From Zantedeschia hybrid cultivar (taxonomy: Eukaryota; Streptophyta; Magnoliopsida; Alismatales; Araceae), in contig JARZZO010000011.1 in assembly GCA_030544215.1 (NCBI GenBank), positions 53,069,587-53,133,586 of the forward strand: DNA of 64,000 bases, read 5' to 3'. Each line of letters opens with the position of its first letter. Positions within the stretch are counted from its first letter, which is position 1. This document shows positions 1 through 9,795 of this stretch, one piece after another. The position numbers were made by a program, and so were the translations under genes. The notes under the pieces are model-generated. The model searched no databases. It was not told the DNA's origin and saw nothing but the letters and a program-made list of their open reading frames with translations.

Positions 1-504
1 TAAATACCACTGTCTAGACGATTGTTTGAGGCCGTAAATGGAACGTTTTAGGCGGCAAACTTTGCGGTCTTGTTCCTTTACCTCAAAACCCCCTGGTTGG
101 CACATGTAAATTTCCTCATCTAATTCTCCATTAAGAAATGCCGTCTTAACATCCATCTGAAAGAGTTTTAAATCTAAATGTGCGACAATAGCTAGGATCA
201 GACGAACAGACGTAAATCTCACCACCGGGGAGAACGTCTCATCAAAATCAATACCCTCCTTCTGGGTATACCCTTTCGCCACTAGTCGTGCTTTGTATTT
301 GTCAATTGATCCATCTGCCTTTCGTTTAATTTTGAAAATCCATTTGTTTCCAATAACTTTACGCCCAGGCGGAAGATCAACTAACTCCCAGACCTTATTC
401 TTTTCCATTGAATCCATTTCGTCTATTATGGCAGCTTCCCATTCTTTCTTTGATAATGATGAATGTGCCTCTTTGACATTTTTAGGTTCTTCATCATCTG
501 CAGG
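1..504 (-). pseudogene. pol: copia reverse transcriptase, N-terminal part
   Basis: The minus-strand translation shows the copia RT core in order: a KW-I-KIK segment near 340, a YKARLVAKGY-type segment near 300, then MDVKTAFLNG near 160 and a YGLKQ segment near 10-30. These are RT fingers and palm motifs that precede the YVDD motif, which lies outside the window. A TAG stop at 505-507 separates it from the integrase-side frame; in an intact copia polyprotein this would be read through as one ORF. The plus-strand ORF over 293-508 is a shadow. Confidence 0.85.
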
Positions 505-1272
505 CTAACACATTAAAATCTCCTCTTCAATCTCGAAACGTCGACGAGGAGTGTGACCGCGTTTACTTCGACGTACTTGGGTGTCGGCATCTTCCGATTC
601 TAATGGAGTACTCCCACTTGGTAAATTAATAGGTATACTCCCACTAGCTTGATCATCTATACTATCTCCAGCGATGATATGGTTAGGAACTAATTCCCTC
701 CCTTCGCTGGAAGATGCTAAGAGAACTGTCTCATCCACTTCATGGAGATCAAAGCTTTTTTCGGCATCGCCAAGTTTAGGATATTCTTTCTCTAAGAATA
801 CAACATCTCGAACCTCTTTCTCTGTCATTCCTTCATCTTGATATTGTCCATACATGACATACCCTTGTGAGCTATCAGGATATCTTATGAAGATAAGCTT
901 TTTAGCTTTAGGGCCCAGTTTCCCATACTTGTGGGAAGAGTCATGGACATATCCAGCTGACTGTGAAGGGGTAGAAGGAATTGACTGTGAAGGCACACGG
1001 TTAAGTAAATAGGCGGCAGTCAACAAAGCATCTTCCCAGAATGATATTGGGAGGTTGGCATGCGCCATCATAGACCTAACCATATTTAACAACGTTCTAT
1101 TCTTCTTTCGGCAACACCATTTTGTTGTAGAGTGTATGGAATAGTGAGTTGTCTTTTAATTTCCTTTTCCTCACATAGAATCCTAAACTGATCAGATAAA
1201 TATTCGCGTCCTCGGTCTGTGCGAAGAACTTTTACACTCTTACCGGTATGATTCTCAACCTCAGCTAGGAAG
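505..1272 (-). pseudogene. pol: copia integrase core and C-terminal region
   Basis: The segment from 1272 to 1110 encodes the integrase core with the RTDRGREY motif (second catalytic aspartate) and a QQNGVAER motif (catalytic glutamate). The frame then shifts by one base near 1103, and the 195-codon ORF at 1092-505 continues with a FWEDALLTAAYLLNRVPS segment, typical of the copia integrase C-terminus, followed by the acidic linker that leads to RT. The first catalytic aspartate and the HHCC zinc finger are lost at the junction with the LTR fragment. Truncation plus frameshift make this a pseudogene. Confidence 0.82.
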
Positions 1273-1554
1273 TGTAGGTGCTTAGAATGACAGTGTGATT
1301 AACATGAAAAATCCTATGTTGTTTAGTGCAAAAATGACCTATTAAAACAGTAACTACGTGAAGTGATCGCCAGAAACTTTTAACTAAAAAGTTTCAAAAG
1401 AGAGTATTAATCGCCTACCTGTTTGAACGCGGAAGATTCTGAGCTCTTGGTTTCCCTCCTTCAGCCGGCTGAAGAAAGAGAGTCCTTTCTTGTTCTTTAT
1501 TCTTGCTGTTAAGGTTGAAGTTGAGGTTGAAGAAAGAGGTCTCCTTCAGTCAAT
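1273..1554 (-). repeat. Inverted, truncated Tat1-family LTR fragment
   Basis: On the plus strand this begins with TGTAGGTGC, the exact reverse complement of the Tat1 LTR terminus (GCACCTACA, ending at 8729). Similarity to the reverse complement of the last 210-240 bp of that LTR continues to about 1512. It includes the CTTCAGCCGGCTGAAG palindrome, the GTGATCGCCAG segment and the CCTGTTTGAACGCGGAAGA segment. By eye the match is roughly 80 percent, so this is an older relative of Tat1 rather than a copy of it. The outer edge is a true LTR end; the other end, near 1512-1554, is truncated against copia B and its exact position is uncertain. Confidence 0.8.
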
Positions 1555-3610
1555 ACGATTGTACCATACCCGTAGAGGTTGTTTTAAGTCATAGAGAGTC
1601 TTTCTCAATATGTAGACTCTATCTTTTTGACCTTTGTGTATAAAGCCGAGAGGCTGTTCTACATACACTTCTTCTTCTAGAAATTTGTTTAAGAAAGCGG
1701 ACTTCACATCCATCTGATGAATCTTCCACTATTTCTGAGTTGCTAAGGCAATCAGAAGCCTCATAGACTCCAATCTGACAACAGGGGCAAACACTTCATG
1801 GTAATAAATGCATGGCTTTTGCTTGTAGCCTTTCACCACAAGTCTTGATCTACAGAACCATCTTGCTTATGCTTTATCTTGTACACCCACTTGACACCAA
1901 TGGTCTTTTGGCTTTTTTGAAGTTTAGTCAACTTCCATGTGTTGTTTCTTTCAATAGCATCAATCTCTTCATTCATGGCTTTTCTCTATTTTTCTTATTT
2001 GACTACATCTTCAAACCTGAGAGGATCACAATCTAAAAACATAACGTATTGGGTTAGCTCACCAATATCATCATCATCAATAATAAAATCATCAAATATA
2101 GAGGGCCTTGCTGTACTCCGTAGAGGATTCCTTCTGACTGGAGGAGAGGAGTGAGATGTAGATGGACTAGTAGAAGAAGGTGATGGTGATGGAGAAAGAG
2201 CGGATGGTCTGGAGGTGGAAGGTGATGGAGAAGGAGAACTAGGAGGACTTGGAGCTTCTTCTCTCACATCCACCGTCTCTTCTTCAAGTTTAATGTTGAC
2301 ATCATACTTCTCTTTCTCTTCTTTTGTCCAGTCCCAAACTGCAGCCTCATCAAACTCTACATCTCTGCTCAGTATAACCTTCTAAGTAGCAGGATTGTAT
2401 AATTTGTAAGCCTTCATATGTCCACAGTAACCCACAAAGATACACTTAAAACCTTTATTATCTAACTTCTTTCTATTTTGTTTTGGCACATGTGCATAAG
2501 CCACAGATCCAAACACCCTAAGGTGCTGAACTGATGGCTTCCTCCTATTCCATGCTCCTTCAGGTGTCCTTTTAGATATACTTTTTGTAGGACACCTATT
2601 CAACACATAAACTGCACAAACGGCTGCTTCAGTCCAAAATATTTTAGGAAGACATTTTTCAATCAACATGGTCCTCAATATCTCCACAATTGTTCTGTTC
2701 TTCCTCTCTGCTACACCATTCTGCTGAGGAGTGTAACAGTTGTGTTTTGGTGCTCAATTCCTTGCTTCCTGCAAAACTCATTAAACTGTGAAGAGAAATA
2801 TTTTCCTCCACCATCAGATCTCAGAACTATCACATAATAACCATTTTGTTTCTCAACTAGTGACTTGAACTGGCAAAAGGTATCAAAGGCATCAGACATT
2901 TCTTTCAAAAAATAAATCCATGTCTTTCTATTAAAATCATCAATAAAAGTCATGAAATATCTGAACTTTCCAAAAGAGAGAGTACCAATCTCACATAAAT
3001 CAGTGTGAATTAACTACAGAGGTTTATTTGCTCTAACATACTCTCCTTTAGGAAAAGGACTTCTATGTTGCTTTCCACGAATGCAACCTTCACAAATCTG
3101 GTTTGGATGATTAATGCTAGGTAATCCTTTTACCATTTTTTGGCTAGCAAGATTTTTCAGTCCTTCAAAATTTAAGTGACCAAATCTCAAGTGCCAAAGC
3201 CAAGACTCATCATGAACAATTGTTTTAAAACATGGTAAAGCAGCATTTTCAATCTTTATCGGAAACATCCGATTTTTTGTCATGGGTACTTTAGCAATTA
3301 ATCTCTTCTGCTTATCCCTCAATTCACAATTCTCTTTCTCTAAAATCAGACTATAATCTTTTTCTTATTATTGACCAACACTCAACAAATTACATTCAAG
3401 TCCGGGCAAATAATAGACATCTGATAGGATAAGATGATCATCATTCCGTATACGAGTTAAAATATTTCCATTTCCTTTTATTGGAATTTTGCTATTATCT
3501 CCAAATCTAACTATAGTGCTAACCGACTCATCCAGATCCACAAACATATCTTTCTTTCTACACATGTGATTGCTAGATCTTGAGTCTATGTACCATAAGT
3601 TCTTGCTACT
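1555..3610 (-). pseudogene. pol: copia pol: protease, integrase, partial RT
   Basis: Reading leftwards, the protease active site near 3580 reads D-S-R where D-S-G is expected, so the glycine of the catalytic triad is lost. Next is the pre-integrase domain (3322-3014) with an HLRFGHL motif and a CEGC pair forming the zinc site. The integrase core (3010-2711) has an RSDGGGKY motif and a frameshift just before the QQNGVAER motif. The integrase C-terminus (2687-2382) is open. The region 2290-1555 is RT with several stops; MDV-SAFLN and LKQPLR-W-type motifs are still recognisable near 1690-1600. The YVDD motif is missing because of truncation. Confidence 0.85.
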
Positions 3611-4603
3611 AGACTCAGATGAATCACAAATTAAAAGTAATGGAACATCATCATTATTCTCAACAAAGTTTGCATTATTGTCTTCTTCTGCTGCCTTCTT
3701 TCTACACTCATACTGATAATGACCATATTTATCACAATTATAGCATTGGATCTGAGATTTGTCATACCTCTGATAGTTTGATCTACCTCTTCCTCTGCCT
3801 CTGTCTCTATTATTGTTCGACTACTCTTCTTTGTCACTTGATGTTGAATCCTCCTGACCACGGCCTCTACCACGTCCACGGTCTCGGCCGCGTCCTGATC
3901 TGCCACCTCTACTTCTTTGCTGAGCTTTGTCATTCACCATCAGTTGAGTTTTGAGAGCTTGCTCAACTGACTACACTGATCTCTGCTGTATCCTGTGCTC
4001 ATGGACTTGCAAAGAACCCATAAGGCCTTCTGCTGTCAAATCAACAATTTCTTTTGACTCCTCAATTGCATAAACAACATGATCAAATTTAGCCGTCAGT
4101 GTTCTCAAAATCTTTTCTACAACTCTTGTGTCTGGAATATCCTCTCCGTTCAGACGAATCTGATTAGACACGGAGATCACCCGACCGAAGTAATCAGAGA
4201 TCGACTCACTATCTTTCATCTTCAAAGTTTTAAATTCTCCTCTAAGTGTTTGTAAACATACTTTTTTTACTTTTTCTTCTCCTTTGTAACTCTTCTCCAG
4301 CAAGATCCATGCCTCCTTTGCAGAGGTCGCCCTTGAGATCCTCTTGAAGACTACTTCATCTACCGCCTGGTAAATGAAAAATAATGTCTTTTTGTCTTTC
4401 TTGCGGCTTTCTCTCAGTGCATCTTTGCGTGCTTGTGGAAGAACATCAAACTCCTGTTGATGTGCCACCTAGGTGTAGCCCGACTCCACGACATCCCACA
4501 ACTCTTGGGATGCAAACAAGGACCGTATCTGAGTGCTCCAATACTCGAAGTTCTTCCCTGTGAACTTCGACAGTTGTGGTTGGATCATGTTATTTGTCGC
4601 CAT
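3611..4603 (-). pseudogene. gag: copia gag (UBN2-type) with zinc knuckle
   Basis: The ATG at 4603 starts a MATNNMIQPQLSKFTG-type N-terminus common in copia gag, 106 bases inside the PBS. The frame meets TAG at 4469-4471, resumes as a 165-codon stretch (4468-3971) with the UBN2/retrotran gag fold (W-LLEKSY-G, LR-EF--L-M), and meets TAG again at 3971-3973 and near 3822. The C-terminal part is arginine-glycine rich and ends in a CCHC knuckle, C-Y-N-C-D-K-Y-G-H-Y-Q-Y-E-C, near 3750-3700. At least three in-frame TAG codons make it a pseudogene; TAG from CAG or TGG is the change expected from cytosine deamination. Confidence 0.85.
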
Positions 4604-4708
4604 GATCAACCACTAACAACGGTGGGGTATGAACGTCACCAACCTTTTCGGCCTCTCGCAAGAGACCAAGCTGCAACAACAACGTTGGGATGGGCCGACA
4701 ATCAAAGT

Positions 4709-4721
4709 GGCTATGATACCA
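4709..4721 (-). other. Primer binding site, initiator tRNA-Met (copia B)
   Basis: The minus strand reads TGGTATCATAGCC two bases after the LTR end. It matches the usual plant copia PBS TGGTATCAGAGCC, complementary to the 3' end of initiator tRNA-Met, except for one G-to-T difference. It fixes the orientation and the LTR boundary. Confidence 0.88.
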
Positions 4722-4723
4722 CT

Positions 4724-5216
4724 TGTTAGAATTACTTACCTATAAAACCAACGAAGCCTTGCCGTAGTGGTTAGGCTTGTCCACGCCCTGGTGCTGGGAA
4801 TCACAACAGCATGCAGCAATAGTCACACAGCAGCAACTCGTGGCAATCAACGGGCTTCACAAACACCGTCAACCACCGAGACAATATGCACTCATGATAC
4901 CACCAGGAAAATAACGTAGAGAACAAGAGGAGAGGTGAATATATAAACTAGATTATTTTCTCAATGACCCACACTTGGTTACATACATGATACCAACATA
5001 TTTATAGACCCATGAATAAATCTAGATAAACATAATCTCTACTACAAGACAAACACCTCAATCAAGTCTTTTGACCAAACCAAACTCTAATATGCTATCT
5101 AGATAATTACGGGAACGTATAATGACCGAATATGGACTCTTAGATAAAGATCAAATCTAATCATGATAACTTCTAAAACCAATCCGGATAACCACGATTT
5201 AGTTTATCTTTCAACA
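4724..5216 (-). repeat. copia B 5' LTR (493 bp)
   Basis: The LTR starts TGTTGAAAGA at 5216 and ends TTCTAACA at 4724 in element orientation, so the ends are TG and CA within a short TGTT/AACA inverted repeat. The PBS follows after two bases. A TATA-like element CTATAAATATG lies near 5006-4998. The bases outside the LTR (5217-5221, GTTTA) would be the target duplication but the partner copy is missing. Confidence 0.85.
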
Positions 5217-5430
5217 GTTTATCCAATCCAACAAATACATCATGATTTAGATCCTCGCCAAAATGGGGATCATCATTATCTTTTCTTCCATCTTTGTAAT
5301 CCTCATCTCCCTCTCCCTCCCCTTCCTCATCGGGTAGCATGGTCTTTGTCCGATATCCGTACATAGTAGCAGCAACAACCTCCAAAATGTGTCGATCCAT
5401 GTCCTGAAACATCTGGGCCTGTATGGCAGT
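5217..5430. other. Unassigned 214-bp interval between two elements
   Basis: This short stretch lies between the copia B 5' LTR and the chromovirus 5' LTR and is the only sequence in the first 27 kb that I could not assign to an element. The minus strand is open across it (part of a 160-codon frame that runs into both LTRs) and would encode an acidic segment near 5280-5340. I do not recognise it. It may be host sequence or a fragment of another element. Confidence 0.4.
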
Positions 5431-5510
5431 TGTAAGAATTGAGGTTTCGGATTCAGTTATTGAGTCAGTTTCAGTGTCGGACCTCTTGGTTTGGGCCCTT
5501 GTAGAGCTGG

Positions 5511-6454
5511 GGCATAGGTTCAACTCGACGCGGTTCAAACGACTTCCTGTTAAAGAGACGCATTTTAGAGTGTGCCACGTCGGTATTACGTGGGCGCCAT
5601 GTGGGCCAGTTTTGGGCCGCGAGAGTATGGCCCCGGTCTGTCGTCTGAATGGCATCGATATTAGGCGACGCGTTTTAGCTAGTTTCTATTTAAACCCCCG
5701 AACCCTCCCTCATTTCTCTCATTTCTCTCATCTTCCTCTCTCTCCTCCCTCTCTTTGAACCCTTCGCTCTCCCTTCCCCTTCTCCTTTCTTTTCCTCCCC
5801 CTCCAGTCCATCAAATTCCCCCCCCCCCAACTTCCACCACTACCACTACCATTTCCTCCGCGGCATATTGCTCTCCGGACGGCGGCCGACGTCCTGATGG
5901 AGTAACGGCGTCCACGGCGATACCGACGGCGACTTGTGGCGGGGCGATTCGACGGCTTGGAGCTCGGAGGAGTTCAAGTAACCGGTAGGGTGACGATCTC
6001 CATTGTGTTTTGATTAAAATCATGTTTTTCCTACTTTGAAGCATGTTTAGGGGATTTTCGGGGTGAAAATGGTCACTTTATAAATTGGGGAATGGTAGGT
6101 TTTAACGGGTATTTGGATTCTCTTCCTTCTTTCTAATTTTAATACGTTTTTATGTAATTTGGGGTAAGAAATTCCACTTTTAGTACTCGGGAAGGCTGAG
6201 GGAACCTGTTTGCGAATGCTAAATGGCGTCTTGCGACAGAGATGCCATTCTAAATGGCGGCTGCCTCCCAAGACAAGATTTAGCCTAGTTCATTCCGAAT
6301 CCTGATTCTATTTCTGTCGTGAATGGCGACTAGGGACAACGACGCTTTTTAAAAGGTGACTACCTTGCACGACGCAATTTAGGCCATCTTCTGAGGCCAG
6401 GTTTTACATGAACCAATTTAGGAGTCTTAAACGACGTCGGCTACGAGCGACGCG
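5511..6454 (+). repeat. Fixed-geometry inverted repeats in chromovirus 5' LTR
   Basis: Eight copies of a 22-nt core (6-nt arm, 10-nt variable centre, 6-nt arm) start at 5511, 5541, 5651, 6225, 6256, 6325, 6355 and 6433; the first two are degenerate. The consensus is GGCGTC-N10-GACGCG, flanked by AAA on the left and TTTTA or TTCA on the right. Adjacent pairs (5511/5541, 6225/6256, 6325/6355) are 30-31 bp apart. The centres are unrelated to each other. Confidence 0.8.
5687..5694 (+). promoter_or_regulatory. Chromovirus LTR TATA box
   Basis: TATTTAAA is followed about 30 bp later by a long CT-rich stretch (5705-5800). The same arrangement is the usual LTR promoter followed by a pyrimidine-rich transcript start. 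The solo LTR has the CT-rich stretch at 42283-42400 but a less clear TATA. Confidence 0.55.
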
Positions 6455-7595
6455 ATTCAAGACAGAAAGTCATTAATCCATGTAATTAACACATGTTTAT
6501 ATTGTTAGATCGTTTGGTTAAATGCATGTTTAAAACCATACTTCGAAGTCGAGGATTTCTACGTGATCGGATCGCATTGTGACGTGTTTTGTGCGATCGT
6601 GGACCTAGAGTGACAGTTGTTAGCACTTAGGCACCCTGTGTCGGTGTATCAGTGACACGACGCCGGTGTGGGAGTGGTGGGGTGACGCCTAGAGAGAGGG
6701 TCATCTGGTGTACTCCAAGGTATAGCTAATACCAATGTGGGAGTGGTACATTCGGAGTGTCACTCGTACTGAGGGAAGCAAAACCACCTAGAACCAGTCA
6801 GGCCGGAGTAGCCAGCACGCTATCCGAGGGGTTGTTGTTTGGTCTCAACGGGTCGGTGTTTTCTGCGTTCGGCCGAGTGGTTTGCATGTTTAGCTGAGAC
6901 GCTGGTTGTGGACTCCATGGTGGAGTGGTTTCAGAGTTGTGTTTACTGCTTTATTTATTTAAATTGTCTTTATTCGTGTTGTTGTACTTGTGGGTGCGTG
7001 AGTGGATGGTGGGGATCGAAGGATCCCTACTAAGTCTATTTCAATGAGACTCACCTCCTGCAGTTTTCAGGTGAGGGTTTTTGGTAGGCGTAGCATGGAG
7101 GGTTTTGTCTTAGGTTACGCGCCAGCAGCCATCGTTCCGGGGTATGCCCCGATATAGTTGTTATTTTCTTTTCAAGCATGTACACTTAATTACTTCTTTT
7201 CAGCTAGAATATGTAATTATTTGGTGAGTCAAGTTGAATTATAATAATTTTTAATTCCTGCACTTTCTTTACAATTCAATGTGATGTGGATGTTTAGCTT
7301 AGTTTATCGTTTATTTCCTAGATTTATCGAGATCCTGGTTTGGCTCCAAATTTTAATGATTCGGTACTTATTTAGCAATCGGATCCCTGACTATAGGGTG
7401 GTGTAGACACGCTAATTTTGACGTCATTTCGAGTAAATCTCATATCATATAATAATGCCTCATAATGGTCTGATATTTAATCATTGATTAATTTTTATTG
7501 ATATCTTTGAGTGTCGGGTTTAACAGACATGTTTAAGTTAATCAATTAAATTGATTTTAGCTCAAATTTCAGTTAAAATATGAAGAAGTCTAAAC

Positions 7596-7883
7596 GGCGT
7601 CAACCCATGTGGACGTCATTTAGAGTTTATTCCTGTTTTAACGTTTAAATTTGAATTTTAATTAATTTATTTATTAACTAAAAGGCGTCTGTGAAGTCTG
7701 ACGCGTTTTAGGTTTCCTAAGCTATTTTAACTTCTCTTCCGGATGTTTATCCTTACCTTAATTAGTGTAAAAGACGTCTACACACGTAGACGCGTTTTAG
7801 CTAATAAAGATAAAGATAAGTTTTTCCCGGATATTTATCCTTATCTTAATTAAATCTGAAAGGCGTCAGCCAAGGTGGACGCG
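7596..7883 (+). repeat. Four GGCGTC-N10-GACGCG units in Tat1 5' LTR
   Basis: The cores are at 7596-7617, 7684-7705, 7773-7794 and 7862-7883. Each has a 6-nt left arm (GGCGTC or GACGTC), exactly 10 variable bases, and a 6-nt right arm (GACGCG or GACGTC). They are flanked by AAA and TTTTAG or TTTAG. The duplicates in the 3' LTR start at 26323, 26411, 26500 and 26589. Confidence 0.88.
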
Positions 7884-7986
7884 TTTTAGATAATTACAGA
7901 TAAAGATGAATTAATCAGTAATTATCTGTCGGTTAAAGTAGATAAATCCTAGATTTTTCTATGTTAATCACGAACGCAGAAAATGC

Positions 7987-7995
7987 CTATAAATA
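7987..7995 (+). promoter_or_regulatory. Tat1 LTR TATA box
   Basis: CTATAAATA, followed by CCTTGCATC, is a strong plant TATA box and would start transcription near 8020. The same sequence is at 26714-26722 in the 3' LTR. The inverted repeats lie 100-390 bp upstream, in the U3 region. Confidence 0.75.
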
Positions 7996-8531
7996 CCTTG
8001 CATCTCAAAGAAAAAAAAGAAAAAAGAGAGAGAGAATCGAATTGAGCCATAGCGTTATAGCAATTTGAAGATCGGAGCAACAACGTCGGAACGCCGGAGC
8101 GCTGCCATTTCCAGAAGACGGCGTCCTTTTTCAGATCTTCATCTTTCAAGGCTTCTCCAACTGGGCATAAGTGTTTCATTTCTGAATTTCATTTTACATA
8201 TCCATCAATCTTTTATTCTCATATTCACTTCATGCAACACACACCACAACATTCATTTTCCAAATCCCATTTGTTCTAAAGGGGTTTCAAAGCCATTCAA
8301 ACAAGTGAGTTGCTGTTTAAATATGTTTATAATCATGGTTAGCTTTGATATTACTTCCATTTAAATTCTCATCAGTGTTTCTTCATTTCGTTTTTCTTTC
8401 TCTGTCTCTGCTGCACTCAACAACAACAACAAGAGATCAAAAAGAGAAATCAAGCACAAAGCCAGAAGGACTTCTGGACGATCCTCACATTCAACAGCAA
8501 GAACAAAAAGAACAAAGAAAGGGCTCTCTTT

Positions 8532-8640
8532 CTTCAGCCGGCTGAAGGAGGGGAACCAAGGACTCATTCTTCCGCGTTCAAACAGGTAAGCGATCAAACT
8601 CTCTTTTGAAGCTTTTTAGTTAAAAGTTTCTGGCGATCAC
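8532..8640 (+). promoter_or_regulatory. LTR module: palindrome, splice-donor-like site, PBS-like decamer
   Basis: A perfect 16-bp palindrome CTTCAGCCGGCTGAAG (8532-8547) is followed by AACAG|GTAAGC (GT at 8586-8587), a good splice-donor match. Then TGGCGATCAC follows at 8631-8640, the same ten bases that start the PBS at 8738. Tat2 LTRs have the same order in their own orientation: a CCGGCCGG palindrome, GAGAG|GTAATG, then TGGCGATCAC. The module lies in the transcribed R-U5 part. Confidence 0.6.
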
Positions 8641-8737
8641 TGCACTTTAGTTGCTGTTTTTAATAGGTTAGTTTACACTAAACAACATAGTTTTTCACAT
8701 TAATCACACGAGCATTTTCAGCACCTACAGCTCTTTT

Positions 8738-8755
8738 TGGCGATCACGGTGGGAC
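8738..8755 (+). other. Tat1 primer binding site region
   Basis: TGGCGATCACGGTGGGAC begins eight bases after the LTR end. Tat2 has TGGCGATCACGATGGGAC at the equivalent place (60626-60609, minus strand). Position and conservation identify it as the PBS; I cannot assign the tRNA with confidence from memory. Confidence 0.75.
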
Positions 8756-9795
8756 TTGGTCTCGCCATCTTTTAGTTTCTTTTTGTTCTTGCTGTCATCA
8801 TATCGGGCACCCACGGTGCACCATTTGTGTCTTTCGACACGTCCTCACCAATTGGTGAGTGTTTAGTTTAATTAATTTCCCTCGTGCACCACGTGCACAC
8901 CCCAGTGGCAAGATCTTGCCCTCCCCTTGATTAGTTCAGAAAAAGCTGTTTTGTGATAAAAATGATGTGTGATTGAGTGATTTCCTAGTTGTTTAGTTAG
9001 TAAATCATCCTGTTTAAAATCTGAAACTAAAAATCTTTGCATGAGTCGATTGTTTACTGCTTTTTATCCTGTTTGAGGAGGATTCGACCCAGAAAATCCT
9101 CCTGGAAATCTGTTTCTGCGAATTAAAAAGCGTCCAGGAACAACGACGCATTTCAAAACCGCGTCATTGCACCCAGACGCCTTTTAGTTTCCAGACTTTC
9201 TCTGCTGTTTGCATCTGTTTCTGCGAAATAATTAAGTTCTGTGTTGAATAGCGTCGACCATAATCGACGCGATTCAGACAGTTTTTAGTTATTTTTCAGA
9301 GTTGTTTCTGCGAAAAAATTAAGTTCTGTTTTGAATAGCGTCGACCATACTCGACGCGATTCAGACATTTTCTTAATTATTTCTCAGTTTCCAGATTTCT
9401 GTGGTTGAGTGCTAGCTACCCATTATTTTATTAAGCATTAGAGGCCATCCAGGTCGCAGGGCATACGCATTGAGGCGAAAACCCTCCTCTTTTTAGGAAC
9501 ACATTTCTCGACGTCAGCAACTCTCTCTGATTGGGTTGGTCCCTTGATCATACTAGAGAAGTTGACGTTGAGACCTCCATAAGTCCCCAAAATCAAGGTA
9601 TTCCTCCTTGATCATCGGGCTGGTTGTACCAATTGAAGTCCCGGCTAGATTCCGAAAGCGTTGTGAGAGAAAACCCTAGAGAATAACGGTGGAAACTGAA
9701 CTGAAACTAGGATCCTTCCCTGAGCGAAATTGTGGTTTAATCCAATTCAAATAACTCAACAAGGAACCCTAAAATCACGTTAAGCATCCACTTGT
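8756..9795 (+). other. Tat1 5' leader, non-coding, with inverted-repeat units
   Basis: This 1-kb stretch between PBS and gag has no long ORF. It contains four units of the inverted repeat with cores at 9129, 9160, 9250 and 9337. The first two are 31 bp apart, the last two 87 bp apart. The last two have almost the same centre (GACCATAATC and GACCATACTC), so they arose by a local duplication. This is the expected place for packaging signals. Confidence 0.7.

Larger units (their letters stand above)
1..1272 (-). mobile_element. Ty1/copia retrotransposon remnant (copia A)
   Basis: This is the 3' portion of a copia element read on the minus strand, with integrase upstream of reverse transcriptase, the diagnostic copia order. 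It enters from the left edge, so its 3' end is not visible. On the right it stops abruptly where a Tat-type LTR terminus begins at 1273, so gag, protease and the integrase N-terminus are missing. It is a different copy from the copia element at 1555-5216, because both contain integrase and RT segments. It carries an in-frame stop and a frameshift and cannot be active. Confidence 0.85.
1555..5216 (-). mobile_element. Ty1/copia retrotransposon, 3'-truncated (copia B)
   Basis: This minus-strand copia element keeps its 5' LTR (4724-5216), primer binding site (4709-4721), gag (from 4603 leftwards) and pol in copia order: protease, pre-integrase zinc finger, integrase, then RT. It is cut inside RT at about 1555, so the 3' LTR is gone and the target duplication cannot be tested. 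Frameshifts and in-frame stops occur throughout gag and pol, so the copy is old and inactive. Confidence 0.9.
5431..7401 (+). repeat. Chromovirus 5' LTR, main segment
   Basis: The LTR begins TGTAAGAATTGAGG at 5431 and is continuous to 7401, where Tat1 interrupts it. The last 12 bp, ending CGTTACA, lie at 27462-27473, giving about 1983 bp. It aligns along its whole length with the solo LTR (41860-43596 plus 62094-62632), which has the same TGTAAG start and GTCACA end. The preceding GCAGT (5426-5430) is the candidate target duplication. The 3' portion contains the conserved GGGGTATGCCCCG segment near 7139-7153. Confidence 0.88.
7402..8729 (+). repeat. Tat1 5' LTR (1328 bp)
   Basis: The LTR starts TGTAGACACGC and ends CAGCACCTACA. 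It contains four copies of the fixed-geometry inverted repeat with cores starting at 7596, 7684, 7773 and 7862, spaced 88-89 bp. A TATA box lies at 7987, and a module of palindrome, splice-donor-like site and PBS-like decamer at 8532-8640. The 3' copy at 26129 has the same length and aligns without visible gaps. Confidence 0.95.

Noticed and set aside
5173..5655. 160-codon minus-strand ORF
   Set aside because: It spans the copia LTR end, the unassigned interval and the chromovirus LTR, so it is a chance frame across element borders.
5755..5988. 77-codon ORF in the chromovirus LTR (related sequence at 42283-42560)
   Set aside because: It sits in the CT-rich leader-like part of the LTR, is low-complexity and is not kept in frame in the solo LTR.
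8345..8597. Small ORFs on both strands in the Tat1 LTR, repeated at 27072-27324
   Set aside because: They are identical only because the LTRs are duplicated; no domain is visible and they overlap each other.
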